A stretch of DNA of 39,455 bases from Nitrospira sp. (GTDB lineage Bacteria; Nitrospirota; Nitrospiria; Nitrospirales; Nitrospiraceae), in contig CP092079.1 of NCBI GenBank assembly GCA_022226955.1, forward strand, positions 3,181,991 to 3,221,445, read 5' to 3'. The translations under genes and the position numbers were made by a program. Below the pieces are notes generated by a model. It saw nothing but the letters and a program-made list of their open reading frames with translations. It made no database searches and was not told where the DNA came from. This document shows, one piece after another, positions 16,618-24,241 of this stretch (within the stretch, counting starts at the first letter, position 1; each line of letters starts with the position of its first letter).

Positions 16618-16956
16618 ATGTCTGAGACGCAAAGCTCCCCGGTCAAGCCCAGTGCACCGTGGATCAGAATTCCTGATGGAACCAAGGTGCGGTTGCGGAC
16701 GGACAATCAAGAAGGTGTTGTCGATGGGCTGACCGAGATCGTCACGGGACCAGGCCGGAATCCCGATGGGCGCACGCAGTATCGCGTCAATCTCGGCGAT
16801 CAAGCGCGCACGCTGGTTGTCGAAGACGATCTGTTGGTGCTTGTGGATGCGGAGGGCTTGGTTCTGATTCTGAAGCAGAAAGTGGAATTTCGCCGGCTTG
16901 TGACTCAGCGGCTGCGGGGCGCGCTTGGCGACGACCGTTTTGTCCGTCCTGCCTAA
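16618..16956 (+). CDS. Small conserved-looking protein, probable SH3-like beta barrel
   Basis: 112 residues. The central part alternates short strands: TKVRLRTDNQEGVVDGLTEI, TQYRVNLGD and ARTLVVEDDLLVLVD. This fits a small SH3/KOW-like barrel of the kind that binds nucleic acid or protein, but I cannot name the family. The C-terminal 30 residues are basic (RRLVTQRLRG). Start at 16618 is preferred over 16576 because GGAAGGGAA lies just upstream. It follows rhlE at 60 bp in the same direction and may be co-transcribed; a hairpin terminator follows. Confidence 0.65.
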   Translation: MSETQSSPVKPSAPWIRIPDGTKVRLRTDNQEGVVDGLTEIVTGPGRNPDGRTQYRVNLGDQARTLVVEDDLLVLVDAEGLVLILKQKVEFRRLVTQRLRGALGDDRFVRPA

Positions 16957-16967
16957 GGAACGGAACA

Positions 16968-16993
16968 GCGCGGGCCGTGCAAACGGCCCGCGC
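16968..16993. terminator. Hairpin terminator between convergent genes
   Basis: An 11-bp GC-rich stem GCGCGGGCCGT / ACGGCCCGCGC with a GCAA tetraloop. It lies after the small protein gene on plus and after the 54-residue gene on minus, so it can serve both. Confidence 0.8.
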
Positions 16994-17004
16994 AAGTGTC
17001 CGAA

Positions 17005-17169
17005 CTAATACAGGGGAGGTTGCGGCCCCCACTGCAACCCTTCCAAATCCGGGTCTTCTCCTGCTGGCCGTGGCGCGCGGTCGTCCTTTTCACCCTTCCG
17101 TTGCGCGCGTTTTTCTTCCTTCTCTTTCCGCTTCGTTTGAAGAGACTTTTCCCGGTCTCGCTTCGCCAT
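17005..17169 (-). CDS. Very small lysine/arginine-rich protein (54 aa)
   Basis: Reads MAKRDREKSLQTKRKEKEEK, then a further basic helix and an acidic, proline-rich tail that ends LQWGPQPPLY. The first 35 residues would make one highly charged helix; the tail carries one tryptophan. Such a composition suggests RNA or ribosome binding, but no function is known to me. The start at 17169 has AGGA at a workable distance and the terminator at 16968-16993 lies just after the stop. It is on the same strand as the ZorAB-like pair, 240 bp further downstream. Confidence 0.6.
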   Translation of the reverse strand: MAKRDREKSLQTKRKEKEEKRAQRKGEKDDRAPRPAGEDPDLEGLQWGPQPPLY

Positions 17170-17408
17170 CGTTGTTTTTCCTGCGCGTGCGATAGTGTCC
17201 TCCTTGGCTGTGTCGAGAGAAAGCCTATGCTGCCGTTGGACGGGGCGCGGAAGCGCAGCCGGTCCTGGGTTGAGCAGTCACCGCAATCACGCGAACAGAC
17301 GTTTCGATATGGTACTGCGTGAGGGAGAGAGATACGTCGCGTTTCTGCAGAGACGCCTATCCAACGTACCACGATGCGACGGCTCAGTCAAAGCGGCATC
17401 TCGGCAGG

Positions 17409-18122
17409 CTAGGCGGCAGGTGAGGAGGCGCCGTGCGGCGCGCCGGCTCGGAGGCGCAGTTTGAACACAACACGACGGCTCTTGTCTCGATCGACTCCGG
17501 TCGCAGGATGAGCGATGAGGTCTTGGCGGCCCCGGCCGCTCGCCGACGTCAGTCGTTGAAAGCAGGGTGAAACGGTCGGTTCCGCACGATCAATAACCTC
17601 AAGACCTTTCGTCATCACACGGAAAGAGCGTTCCTGGCTCAATCGCAGGTTCATGGCGTCGTTGCCGCGATCGTCGGTGTGTCCTTCAATCACGACGGAG
17701 TCGATATGAGACTCAAGCGGTCCGCAGACGAGGACAGCATAGCGAGGCATCATGTCGGTGAGAAATCGATCGGCCTGTGGCGTCAAGGTGCTTTTCCCAG
17801 AATCGAAGTTGAGCAAGTCTTCAGGGATGACGATGCGCACGAGAAGTGGATCCTGCGGGTCGTTGTCAACGGAGAGCCCGAATTGCGCGAAGTGTTCGTG
17901 CAGTAAGGCGTGAACATTGCCCGGGCGTGACGGCGTGGAATCGGCAGCGGCCGTCGGCGACGGCGTTGGATTGTCGGTCGGAACGTCTTCAGCGGCTTGT
18001 GGGGCGAGCGAGGCCGCCAGGAGTAGGACGAAAATAATGGCCAGAGAGGTCATCAAGTCCATAAGCCCAGTGGTTGTTGTGTGGGAAATCGTCGAATGGG
18101 AGCCAAGGTTCTGTTGGTGCAT
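17409..18122 (-). CDS. ZorB/MotB-like OmpA-domain protein
   Basis: 237 residues: a short cytosolic start, one membrane helix (about 18-38, GLMDLMTSLAIIFVLLLAA) with an aspartate at 22 in the position where MotB and ZorB carry the proton-binding residue, a proline/threonine-rich linker (45-70), and an OmpA-like peptidoglycan-binding domain with EGHTDDRGN at 146-154 and LRLSQERS at 159-166. With the adjacent MotA-like protein it should form an ion-driven rotary unit anchored to the cell wall. ZorB of the Zorya anti-phage systems has this layout, with a DLMTSL-like helix. No flagellar genes are nearby. It lies 41 bp downstream of its partner. Confidence 0.78.
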   Translation of the reverse strand: MHQQNLGSHSTISHTTTTGLMDLMTSLAIIFVLLLAASLAPQAAEDVPTDNPTPSPTAAADSTPSRPGNVHALLHEHFAQFGLSVDNDPQDPLLVRIVIPEDLLNFDSGKSTLTPQADRFLTDMMPRYAVLVCGPLESHIDSVVIEGHTDDRGNDAMNLRLSQERSFRVMTKGLEVIDRAEPTVSPCFQRLTSASGRGRQDLIAHPATGVDRDKSRRVVFKLRLRAGAPHGASSPAA

Positions 18123-18163
18123 GGGAAATCTCTTCTCAGTGGTTTAGAAAGGCACGAAACGCA

Positions 18164-19453
18164 TCATCGCGGACGACGCGAGGTGTGAGTCCTGCCAGGC
18201 GCGATGGCTGAAAGCGGCGCGAGGAGCTGTGTTGAGACACGGAGTCGTTGCAGCCATCCTTGAGGCCGGTGAAGCGCGGTCCCTATTGTTGGATGGGGCG
18301 TATGAGAGATTCTGGCGGTTAAGTTATCCACCAGATGGCTAACTTCTTGAGGCGAAGAGACGCGCTCGACTGCTGGCGGTTCCGATCGATGGGGAAGTTG
18401 TGCGACTGCGAGTGTGAGCTGTTGCATGAGTGGAGCGAACGATTTGGCGACAGCATCGATCGGGTAGGCGTCCGAGGGTGCGCGTTTGTCCAGGAGATGC
18501 GCGCGAATTTCCTGTGTCAGCGCATCCATTGATTTGGTCATCGCTTTCAGTGGCTGGAGGAGTGTGTCGGCTGCCGGTTTGGCATAGGAAATGGAGGGAG
18601 CGTGGCTCGATCCCTGTTCCAGCGACGAGGGCCGGCGAAATGTTCCCGTCATGCCTTCAAGAATTTGTTCAAGGGTTTTTCTTGGAAAGAGGTCGTCGAT
18701 CAAGTGGATGCATTGTTGGTGGGCTGAGCCTAGGCGAAACATGAGGGGCTTCTCTATCAAGGTAAAGGCCGTGGCACAGACGAGTCCGACGATTGAGGTC
18801 AGAAATTTTCCTGCGAGGCCGTTGATGAGTCCCTGAATGCCGGCAATGCCGTGACCGTCGGCGTGGAGCTTGCTGAGGCCTACCAGCAGCGCGATAAAGG
18901 TGAGCAGAAGGCCGATCCCTGTCAGGAGAGACGGCACTTGTTGATACCATGCGAGGTTCAGCTTTCCTCGAAAGACGGTCTCAAGGGAGAAGAGTTCCTG
19001 GGCAGAGCGAGAGCTGAATATGCGCGGTTCGATGTACCAGGCGACCTGTTCCGTCACCAGAGTCTTGCGGTATTGCGTCCAGGCAGAGGAGAGCCAGGGC
19101 TCTCGCTGAAACGTTGTATCGATGAGTTGCAAATCCTTCCCGTCCCGCCGGTCCAAGTGTGGCGGGGCGGCTTGCGGCCTGCGGTTCAAGGCTTCCGGAG
19201 AACGGAGTGCCCCGCTGTCGTGATCGAGTTGCCGGCGTTCTTGGGCCAAGGTGTCTAGGCAGCGCGTCACTCGAGCGAACGGTTGCGCGGTCTGTGTCGA
19301 CAGTCGATAGAGTCGCGTCACTTGCCAGAGAAAAAATGCCGTCAACCCCGCGGAGCCGAGCCAGCTGACAAGAGGCGCGGACAGAGCGCCCAGGGGGGCC
19401 ACGTCTTGAGTCAATAGTTGAATGGCCTGTTGGATGTTCATGGGCGGCATCAT
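18164..19453 (-). CDS. ZorA/MotA/ExbB-like proton-channel protein
   Basis: About 429 residues. A membrane helix lies near 24-48, then a long cytosolic loop, then two helices about 174-196 (SLLTGIGLLLTFIALLVGL) and 210-232 (GLAGKFLTSIVGLVCATAF). This is the VPxLLxGIGLLxTF ... LAxxFLTSIVG pattern of ZorA and other MotA/TolQ/ExbB relatives. The C-terminal ~190 residues are helical and probably project into the cytosol; the tail is shorter than that of typical ZorA (600+ residues). The start at 19453 (ATG) is chosen over a TTG at 19459 and an ATG at 19441. It pairs with the ZorB-like gene; no ZorC, ZorD or ZorE homologue follows. Confidence 0.75.
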   Translation of the reverse strand: MMPPMNIQQAIQLLTQDVAPLGALSAPLVSWLGSAGLTAFFLWQVTRLYRLSTQTAQPFARVTRCLDTLAQERRQLDHDSGALRSPEALNRRPQAAPPHLDRRDGKDLQLIDTTFQREPWLSSAWTQYRKTLVTEQVAWYIEPRIFSSRSAQELFSLETVFRGKLNLAWYQQVPSLLTGIGLLLTFIALLVGLSKLHADGHGIAGIQGLINGLAGKFLTSIVGLVCATAFTLIEKPLMFRLGSAHQQCIHLIDDLFPRKTLEQILEGMTGTFRRPSSLEQGSSHAPSISYAKPAADTLLQPLKAMTKSMDALTQEIRAHLLDKRAPSDAYPIDAVAKSFAPLMQQLTLAVAQLPHRSEPPAVERVSSPQEVSHLVDNLTARISHTPHPTIGTALHRPQGWLQRLRVSTQLLAPLSAIAPGRTHTSRRPR

Positions 19454-19864
19454 GTCCAACTTTTATGCCACTACGGTGCGTCGTGAATGCCCGCCGATTC
19501 GTGTAATTGTCCGATGGATTGGTGAAGGGGCGAGCAAATTATTCCCTCCGGGGGAACTTTCTGCCTGGTTTGCGGCCATTCGGTTCGGCTGTTCTCGTGC
19601 GAGCCCTGAGGGAGGGGATGCCAAAAACGTGCGCGCGGGTAACTTTCAAAAAAGTATTTGTGAGGAGAAGAGGCTGCGATACAGTCAGGTGAGAGGGTTC
19701 GACCATGCCGGCGAGCGCCCTGCACACATCGAGGCTCAACAAGTTTCGCCGACATCCGCCTGGGAAAAAGATCAGATATACGGACTGGCCTTTCAGCGGT
19801 TGTCGAGCCTCTCCCATGGACGACTTCGACGGTACCTGACGGTGTTTTAAAAGCGGTCAGATAA
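19454..19864. other. Divergent intergenic region between the zorA-like and PilZ genes
   Basis: About 410 bp that must carry the promoters of both genes. A weak plus-strand match TTTGTG-N17-TACAGT occurs near 19657-19685. Several open frames cover it. One short frame, from 19704 (about 46 codons, opening MPASALHTSRLNKFRR), has some protein-like character, but I cannot support it as a gene. Confidence 0.4.
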
Positions 19865-20296
19865 GTGAGGGCGGTGGTGTCGAATTCCCCTGTCGCGACA
19901 AACGAGTTCTCCACGAGACGGCGCAATCCTCGTATTCGTGTCGCCGCGCCATTTCCGTGCTCCTATGCCGTGGTCGGGCTGAAGAAATGGGCGACGGTCA
20001 ATCGGGACGGTTTGGGTGTGGTGTGCGATCTCTCGGTTGGCGGTGTCAGAATGTTGAGTGAAGCCGCGCTGGATCCGGGCGATGAAATTGCGATCAGTCT
20101 GCGATTGCCGCATCAGCGGGGGGCGACGTTTATCGAGCGAGCGATGGTTCGCTGGGTAAAGGATTCCATCTTCGGAATCGAGTTTGCGCTCTTGTCGCCG
20201 GTTGCCGTCACGCGGTTGGATAAGTGTATCAGTCGTGAAATGCACGCGCCGACTCTGCCTTCAGGTATCGCCGCGGCTGACTTGCGGCCCCGCTAG
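19865..20296 (+). CDS. PilZ-domain protein (c-di-GMP-binding type)
   Basis: 143 residues. A RRRNPR segment at about 18-23 corresponds to the RxxxR switch, and DLSVGGVRM at about 55-63 is the (D/N)xSxxG motif; together these bind cyclic di-GMP in PilZ domains. The barrel strands continue through GDEIAISLRL and MVRWVKDSIFGIEFA. It is a stand-alone domain with no output module, so it probably acts by binding a partner. Start is GTG at 19865. It is divergent from the ZorAB-like pair and lies next to a PilB-family ATPase cluster, which may point to surface motility. Confidence 0.85.
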   Translation: MRAVVSNSPVATNEFSTRRRNPRIRVAAPFPCSYAVVGLKKWATVNRDGLGVVCDLSVGGVRMLSEAALDPGDEIAISLRLPHQRGATFIERAMVRWVKDSIFGIEFALLSPVAVTRLDKCISREMHAPTLPSGIAAADLRPR

Positions 20297-20374
20297 GATT
20301 TTCCTTTTTTACATTGCCGGTCAGTAGAGAGAATGAGCTGTCCTCTCTGAGTTACGGGGAGGGGCGAGAGCGGA

Positions 20375-21625
20375 CTACTTGGAGCCTTCTCCAGACGGAG
20401 CAATGAACTGCTTGCGAAAGCCGACGACTTTGGCGAGGTAGTCGCGCGTTTCTTGATAGGGCAGGCGGGCCCGCAGTTGATCGTAGACGGCGGGCGGTTG
20501 CAGTGAATTGATGTGGTTGATCGCGGCGGTTTGGTTTGGGGCAAACGCTTTGAATACGTTACCAGGACCGGTGTTATAGGCGGAGATGACGCAGTACTCT
20601 CTGGCGGTCTGATTTTCGATGCGTTCGAGCAAGGTATAGGACAGGACGTGGAGATAGGCGCTGCCGAGTTCGATATTATTCTCGGGGTCAAAGAGATAGT
20701 CTCGCGAAGGAATGGCGTCCTTGCCTTTGGCTTTTCGATAGGCGTCACGCCCCCCGCTGCTGGGTACGAGCTGCATGAGCCCAAAGGCGGGCGCGGAGCT
20801 GACCGCGAAGGGATTGAAATTACTTTCTGTGCGAATGACCGCAAAGATTAAGCTAGGACTGACCTTGAACTGTTCTGCATACCGGGCGACGGTGCTGCGG
20901 TATTTTTCAGCCTGCTTGTTCGAGAAATTGGAGACCATCTTAATCTCAGCGAGCAGGGCTTGTTTGGCGATGCCGTTCTGATCGATCGATCTCGCTGTGG
21001 CCTGGTGTTCGACCGTATACGCCGCAAAGGCTTCAGCTTGCGCCGGGGTCTTGATCGCTCGCCCTTCCTGATCTACAACCAAGCCTAGGAGATAAGGTGG
21101 CTTGTCGCTGGTGAGCGTGACCGCTTTGTCGGAAAAGAGATCGACGGATCGAGGATCGTCAGGGGTCAGCAGTGTAGTGACAAGAGCATTTTTCAAACTC
21201 TCTTTGGGCGCTTTGTCGTCCAGTGTTTCGATTACGATCGTTCCGCTATCGAAGTCGACGACCGCCCGGCTCATATAGTTCTGAGTGTACTTGACGTATT
21301 TCTTCTGCTCTGGAACCTGGACTTCTTTCTCTCCCCAGGTTTGGCGGACCCGGCCGGTCAAGGCCGTCATGATGGTCTCGAAGTCGCGTTGCAAGGTTCG
21401 TATATCGCGCAGAACTGATTCAGGGTCGCGCTGATACGCGTCGGTGCGTTCTTTGAGGACTTGTTTGGGGTCTTTGCCTCCGGCAATGCTGGCGACGGTC
21501 CTTCCTGTTTGGCTGCCGAGTATGCGTTCGGCGCTTGTCAGGACGTGTTCGGTGGTCTCACAACCTGAAACGGACAAAAGCGCAGGGAGAATGAGAAGCC
21601 TCAAGAGCGTTGCAGAGGGATTCAT
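20375..21625 (-). CDS. mltC: Membrane-bound lytic murein transglycosylase, MltC-like lipoprotein
   Basis: Cleaves the glycan strands of peptidoglycan to 1,6-anhydro-muropeptides at the inner face of the outer membrane. The signal peptide ends in the lipobox LSVSGC, with the lipidated cysteine at 22. Residues about 50-225 match the N-terminal domain of MltC (DUF3393). The SLT domain follows with the catalytic glutamate E267 in RTESNFNPFAVS, then FGLMQLVP and AYNTGPGN. Length 416 is longer than E. coli MltC (about 360). It lies 99 bp downstream of the PilB-like gene, beyond a perfect hairpin, so it is likely transcribed separately. Confidence 0.9.
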   Translation of the reverse strand: MNPSATLLRLLILPALLSVSGCETTEHVLTSAERILGSQTGRTVASIAGGKDPKQVLKERTDAYQRDPESVLRDIRTLQRDFETIMTALTGRVRQTWGEKEVQVPEQKKYVKYTQNYMSRAVVDFDSGTIVIETLDDKAPKESLKNALVTTLLTPDDPRSVDLFSDKAVTLTSDKPPYLLGLVVDQEGRAIKTPAQAEAFAAYTVEHQATARSIDQNGIAKQALLAEIKMVSNFSNKQAEKYRSTVARYAEQFKVSPSLIFAVIRTESNFNPFAVSSAPAFGLMQLVPSSGGRDAYRKAKGKDAIPSRDYLFDPENNIELGSAYLHVLSYTLLERIENQTAREYCVISAYNTGPGNVFKAFAPNQTAAINHINSLQPPAVYDQLRARLPYQETRDYLAKVVGFRKQFIAPSGEGSK

Positions 21626-21672
21626 GGCGCGAGTGTACCTGATTTTGTCGACGGCTGAAAGTAGGCGACGAG

Positions 21673-21710
21673 CCTGCGGAGCCGCTTACGGACGTAAGCG
21701 GCTCCGCAGG
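21673..21710. terminator. Perfect hairpin downstream of the PilB-like gene
   Basis: 18-bp arms CCTGCGGAGCCGCTTACG and CGTAAGCGGCTCCGCAGG, separated by GA, begin 14 bp past the PilB stop on the minus strand. There is no T-run after it. It may be a terminator or an extragenic palindrome. Confidence 0.6.
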
Positions 21711-21724
21711 AGAAGGATGCCGGT

Positions 21725-24055
21725 TTACTTGATGGCAACGGCTTTAACTTCTTTGTAAGACGTTTGTCCCAGCAAGACTTTTTGGATGCCGTCCTGGACG
21801 AGAGTCGTCATGCCTTCATCCATGGCGGCGTGCAGCATGTCCTCGGTGCGGGCTTTCTGTTGGATCATCCGCTTAATGTTGTCCGATCCCAGCAGGAGCT
21901 CATGGAGGGCGACGCGGCCTTTATAACCAGTGCGATTGCAGGTTTCGCAGCCTTTCCCGCGCGGAAGCCGGAACGTGGCATCTTGTTTAATCCCAAGTTT
22001 CTCCCAACGTTCGGCGCCATAGCCCTGCCGAAGCTCTTCATATTCTTCAGCGGTGCCGACATACTGTTCCTTGCAATCTTTGCAGATGCGGCGAGCCAAC
22101 CGTTGCGCGAGCACACCCAGCATGGCGTCGGCAAAGCTGAAGGGGTCGCAACCCATGTCCAGGAGGCGGGTGAGGGTTTCCACGGCGCTGTTGGTGTGCA
22201 AGGTGCTGAGCACTAAGTGGCCGGTGAGTGAGGCCTCGATACCGGTATCGGCCGTTTCCTTATCGCGCATTTCTCCGACCATAATGACATCCGGGTCGGC
22301 GCGGAGGAAGGCGCGCATGGCATTGGCAAAGGTGAAGCCGATCTTCGGCTGGACTTGGACTTGGCGCAGGCCATATTGCGTGATTTCGACGGGGTCTTCC
22401 GCGGTCCAGATCTTAATATCCGGCGTATTGATGTTGCCCAGCACGGAGTGGAGGGTGGTGGTTTTCCCTGATCCCGTCGGCCCGACGCAGAGGATGATGC
22501 CGTAGGGCTTTTCAGAAATATCTTTAATGCCTTTGAGATTGCGGTCGGAGAATCCCATTTTGTCGAGCGGCAAGGGCTCGCTGGCGGCCAAGATACGCAT
22601 GACGACATCTTCGTTATATCCAGATGTCGGAATGGTGGCGACGCGGAGCTCAATCTCTTTGGTCTCTGTCAGCTTGAACTTGATTTTGCCGTCCTGCGGT
22701 TTGCGGCGTTCGGCGATGTCCAAGCTGGCCATGATTTTTAAGCGGGACACAATGGCGCGCCGATAGCTTTGGGGAATTTTCATGTACTCGAAGCAATCGC
22801 CGTCGACACGGAATCGGACGAGGGTTTCGCGCTTTTCCCCGTAGGGTTCGATGTGAATATCCGAGGCATTCTGCCGAAAGGCGTCGGCGATAATTTGGTT
22901 GGCCAGACGAACGATGGCGCTGTCGTTTTCGTCGAGGCCGGCTCCTGCCGAGGCGTCTTCCATGGCTTCGGCTTGAGCTTCTGTAACGAGTTCCCCAAGA
23001 ATATCCGAGACGTTTTCGTCGAGTTTTCGGCCGCCACTGCTTCCTCCGGCATCGCTGTGGCCGGTGGCGGACGCCAGGAATTGCGCGATGTCTCGCCGTA
23101 AGCTGACCGCGAAGCGGATGTTTAAGCCGGGGAAGGTTCGTTTAATGTCTTGAACGCGGTCGAGGTCGCCGGGATCATCGGTCAGAATTTCAATGGCGGT
23201 GCGATCGCGCTTCAGCGGCATCCAGTGGTTTTTTCTAAGGTAGTCGACGTTCAGATTCTTGAGAAGCTCGATGTCGACCAGGGTGCGCTCGCTGAATTCG
23301 ATATAGGGGCATTTGTAGAATTGGGCGAAGGATTTGCCGATGTCGAGTTTCGGCACTTTATGCTTTTCGATCAAGAGGCTTTCGAGATCGCTGGCGCCTT
23401 TGCGGGTTTCAGCGAGGATGTTCTCAAGGTCGTTCTGCGTAATCTTCCCGCTGCTGACAAGATGGTCGAATTTCGTGGGGTTTTTCTTCGTGGTCTTCCG
23501 CAAGTTGAAAAATGCAATGCCGAGGGCTTTGGCGATCTCGGCGACCGACTCCTCGTCCTTTCGGGTGAAGCGGCTGCCGCTTTTCTTGTTCAGCAGCTGG
23601 AGGACGCCCATGAGGTATTTATTGTCGGCGACAATGGGGTAGGTCAACACCTGTTTGGTCTTGAAGCCAGTGCGCTTGTCGTATGTGGTGTTGTGCAGCA
23701 ATGAGGGATGGATGCTCTGGAGTTCAGCCGCGCTATAGGCATCAGCGATATTCACGGGCCGGAGATATTTCGCGCAGAATCCGGCGAGACTTTGCTCGGT
23801 GATGGGGATTCGCACTTCTTCGACGCTGTCGACCTGAGGTACTTTGAAAAAGATTTCTTTCTTGTCCGGATCGAATGCGAAGAGGGTGAGTTCTTCGGCG
23901 TCGAACAGGCTGAGGATGTCTTTGTGCAGGTCGAGCTGAATTTGATCCAGGTCGCTGGCCGCGTTAATTTGAGCGGTAATCTTTTTGACGTGTTCCGCGA
24001 ACTCGCCTTTTGGCGGCAGCTCCTGGAGATTGTTGGGCATCGGCTTGGCCTGCAT
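21725..24055 (-). CDS. GspE/PilB-family assembly ATPase with N-terminal GAF domain
   Basis: A hexameric ATPase of the type IV pilus / type II secretion class, cytosolic at the inner membrane. In order: a GAF domain (about 30-185), an MshEN/T2SSE_N domain (about 195-335), and the ATPase core (370-770). The core has Walker A GPTGSGKT at 525-532, Walker B around DPDVIMVGE at 588-596, the His box TGHLVLSTLH, and a four-cysteine zinc site C658, C661, C703, C706. At 776 residues it is about 200 longer than usual PilB, because of the GAF domain, which could sense a nucleotide or small ligand. PilC and PilT are not in the window. Start ATG at 24055; an ATG 15 bp further in is possible. Confidence 0.9.
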   Translation of the reverse strand: MQAKPMPNNLQELPPKGEFAEHVKKITAQINAASDLDQIQLDLHKDILSLFDAEELTLFAFDPDKKEIFFKVPQVDSVEEVRIPITEQSLAGFCAKYLRPVNIADAYSAAELQSIHPSLLHNTTYDKRTGFKTKQVLTYPIVADNKYLMGVLQLLNKKSGSRFTRKDEESVAEIAKALGIAFFNLRKTTKKNPTKFDHLVSSGKITQNDLENILAETRKGASDLESLLIEKHKVPKLDIGKSFAQFYKCPYIEFSERTLVDIELLKNLNVDYLRKNHWMPLKRDRTAIEILTDDPGDLDRVQDIKRTFPGLNIRFAVSLRRDIAQFLASATGHSDAGGSSGGRKLDENVSDILGELVTEAQAEAMEDASAGAGLDENDSAIVRLANQIIADAFRQNASDIHIEPYGEKRETLVRFRVDGDCFEYMKIPQSYRRAIVSRLKIMASLDIAERRKPQDGKIKFKLTETKEIELRVATIPTSGYNEDVVMRILAASEPLPLDKMGFSDRNLKGIKDISEKPYGIILCVGPTGSGKTTTLHSVLGNINTPDIKIWTAEDPVEITQYGLRQVQVQPKIGFTFANAMRAFLRADPDVIMVGEMRDKETADTGIEASLTGHLVLSTLHTNSAVETLTRLLDMGCDPFSFADAMLGVLAQRLARRICKDCKEQYVGTAEEYEELRQGYGAERWEKLGIKQDATFRLPRGKGCETCNRTGYKGRVALHELLLGSDNIKRMIQQKARTEDMLHAAMDEGMTTLVQDGIQKVLLGQTSYKEVKAVAIK

Positions 24056-24160
24056 TCCCGATTCCTTCTTCGCTCAGCTCGTGTCCCGATATCGGTGAGG
24101 TGTGGCGCGACCTGATTGCTGTGAGTGCCGGGTGTGGCGCGGCGGTCTCCCTAGATGGTG

Positions 24161-24188
24161 AGTGTAGCCCAATCGAATGGGAAGGCAA
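24161..24188 (-). promoter_or_regulatory. Candidate promoter of the PilB-like gene
   Basis: On the minus strand: TTGCCT (24188-24183), 16-bp spacer, TACACT (24166-24161), about 105 bp before the start codon. It is the best sigma-70 match in the gap. Confidence 0.35.
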
Positions 24189-24241
24189 GGAAAAGGCAAG
24201 TTTGCTAGGCGTGAATCGGGATGCTGCAGAAGGCGTCTGTG

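Noticed and set aside
19453..19470. Sigma-54-like element TGGCAT-N5-TTGG before the zorA-like gene
   Set aside because: The -12 element lacks the invariant GC and the site touches the start codon, leaving no room for a leader.
19422..19850. Plus-strand open frame of 142 codons between the zorA-like and PilZ genes
   Set aside because: It overlaps the zorA-like start, has no recognisable features, and competing frames are open on both strands.
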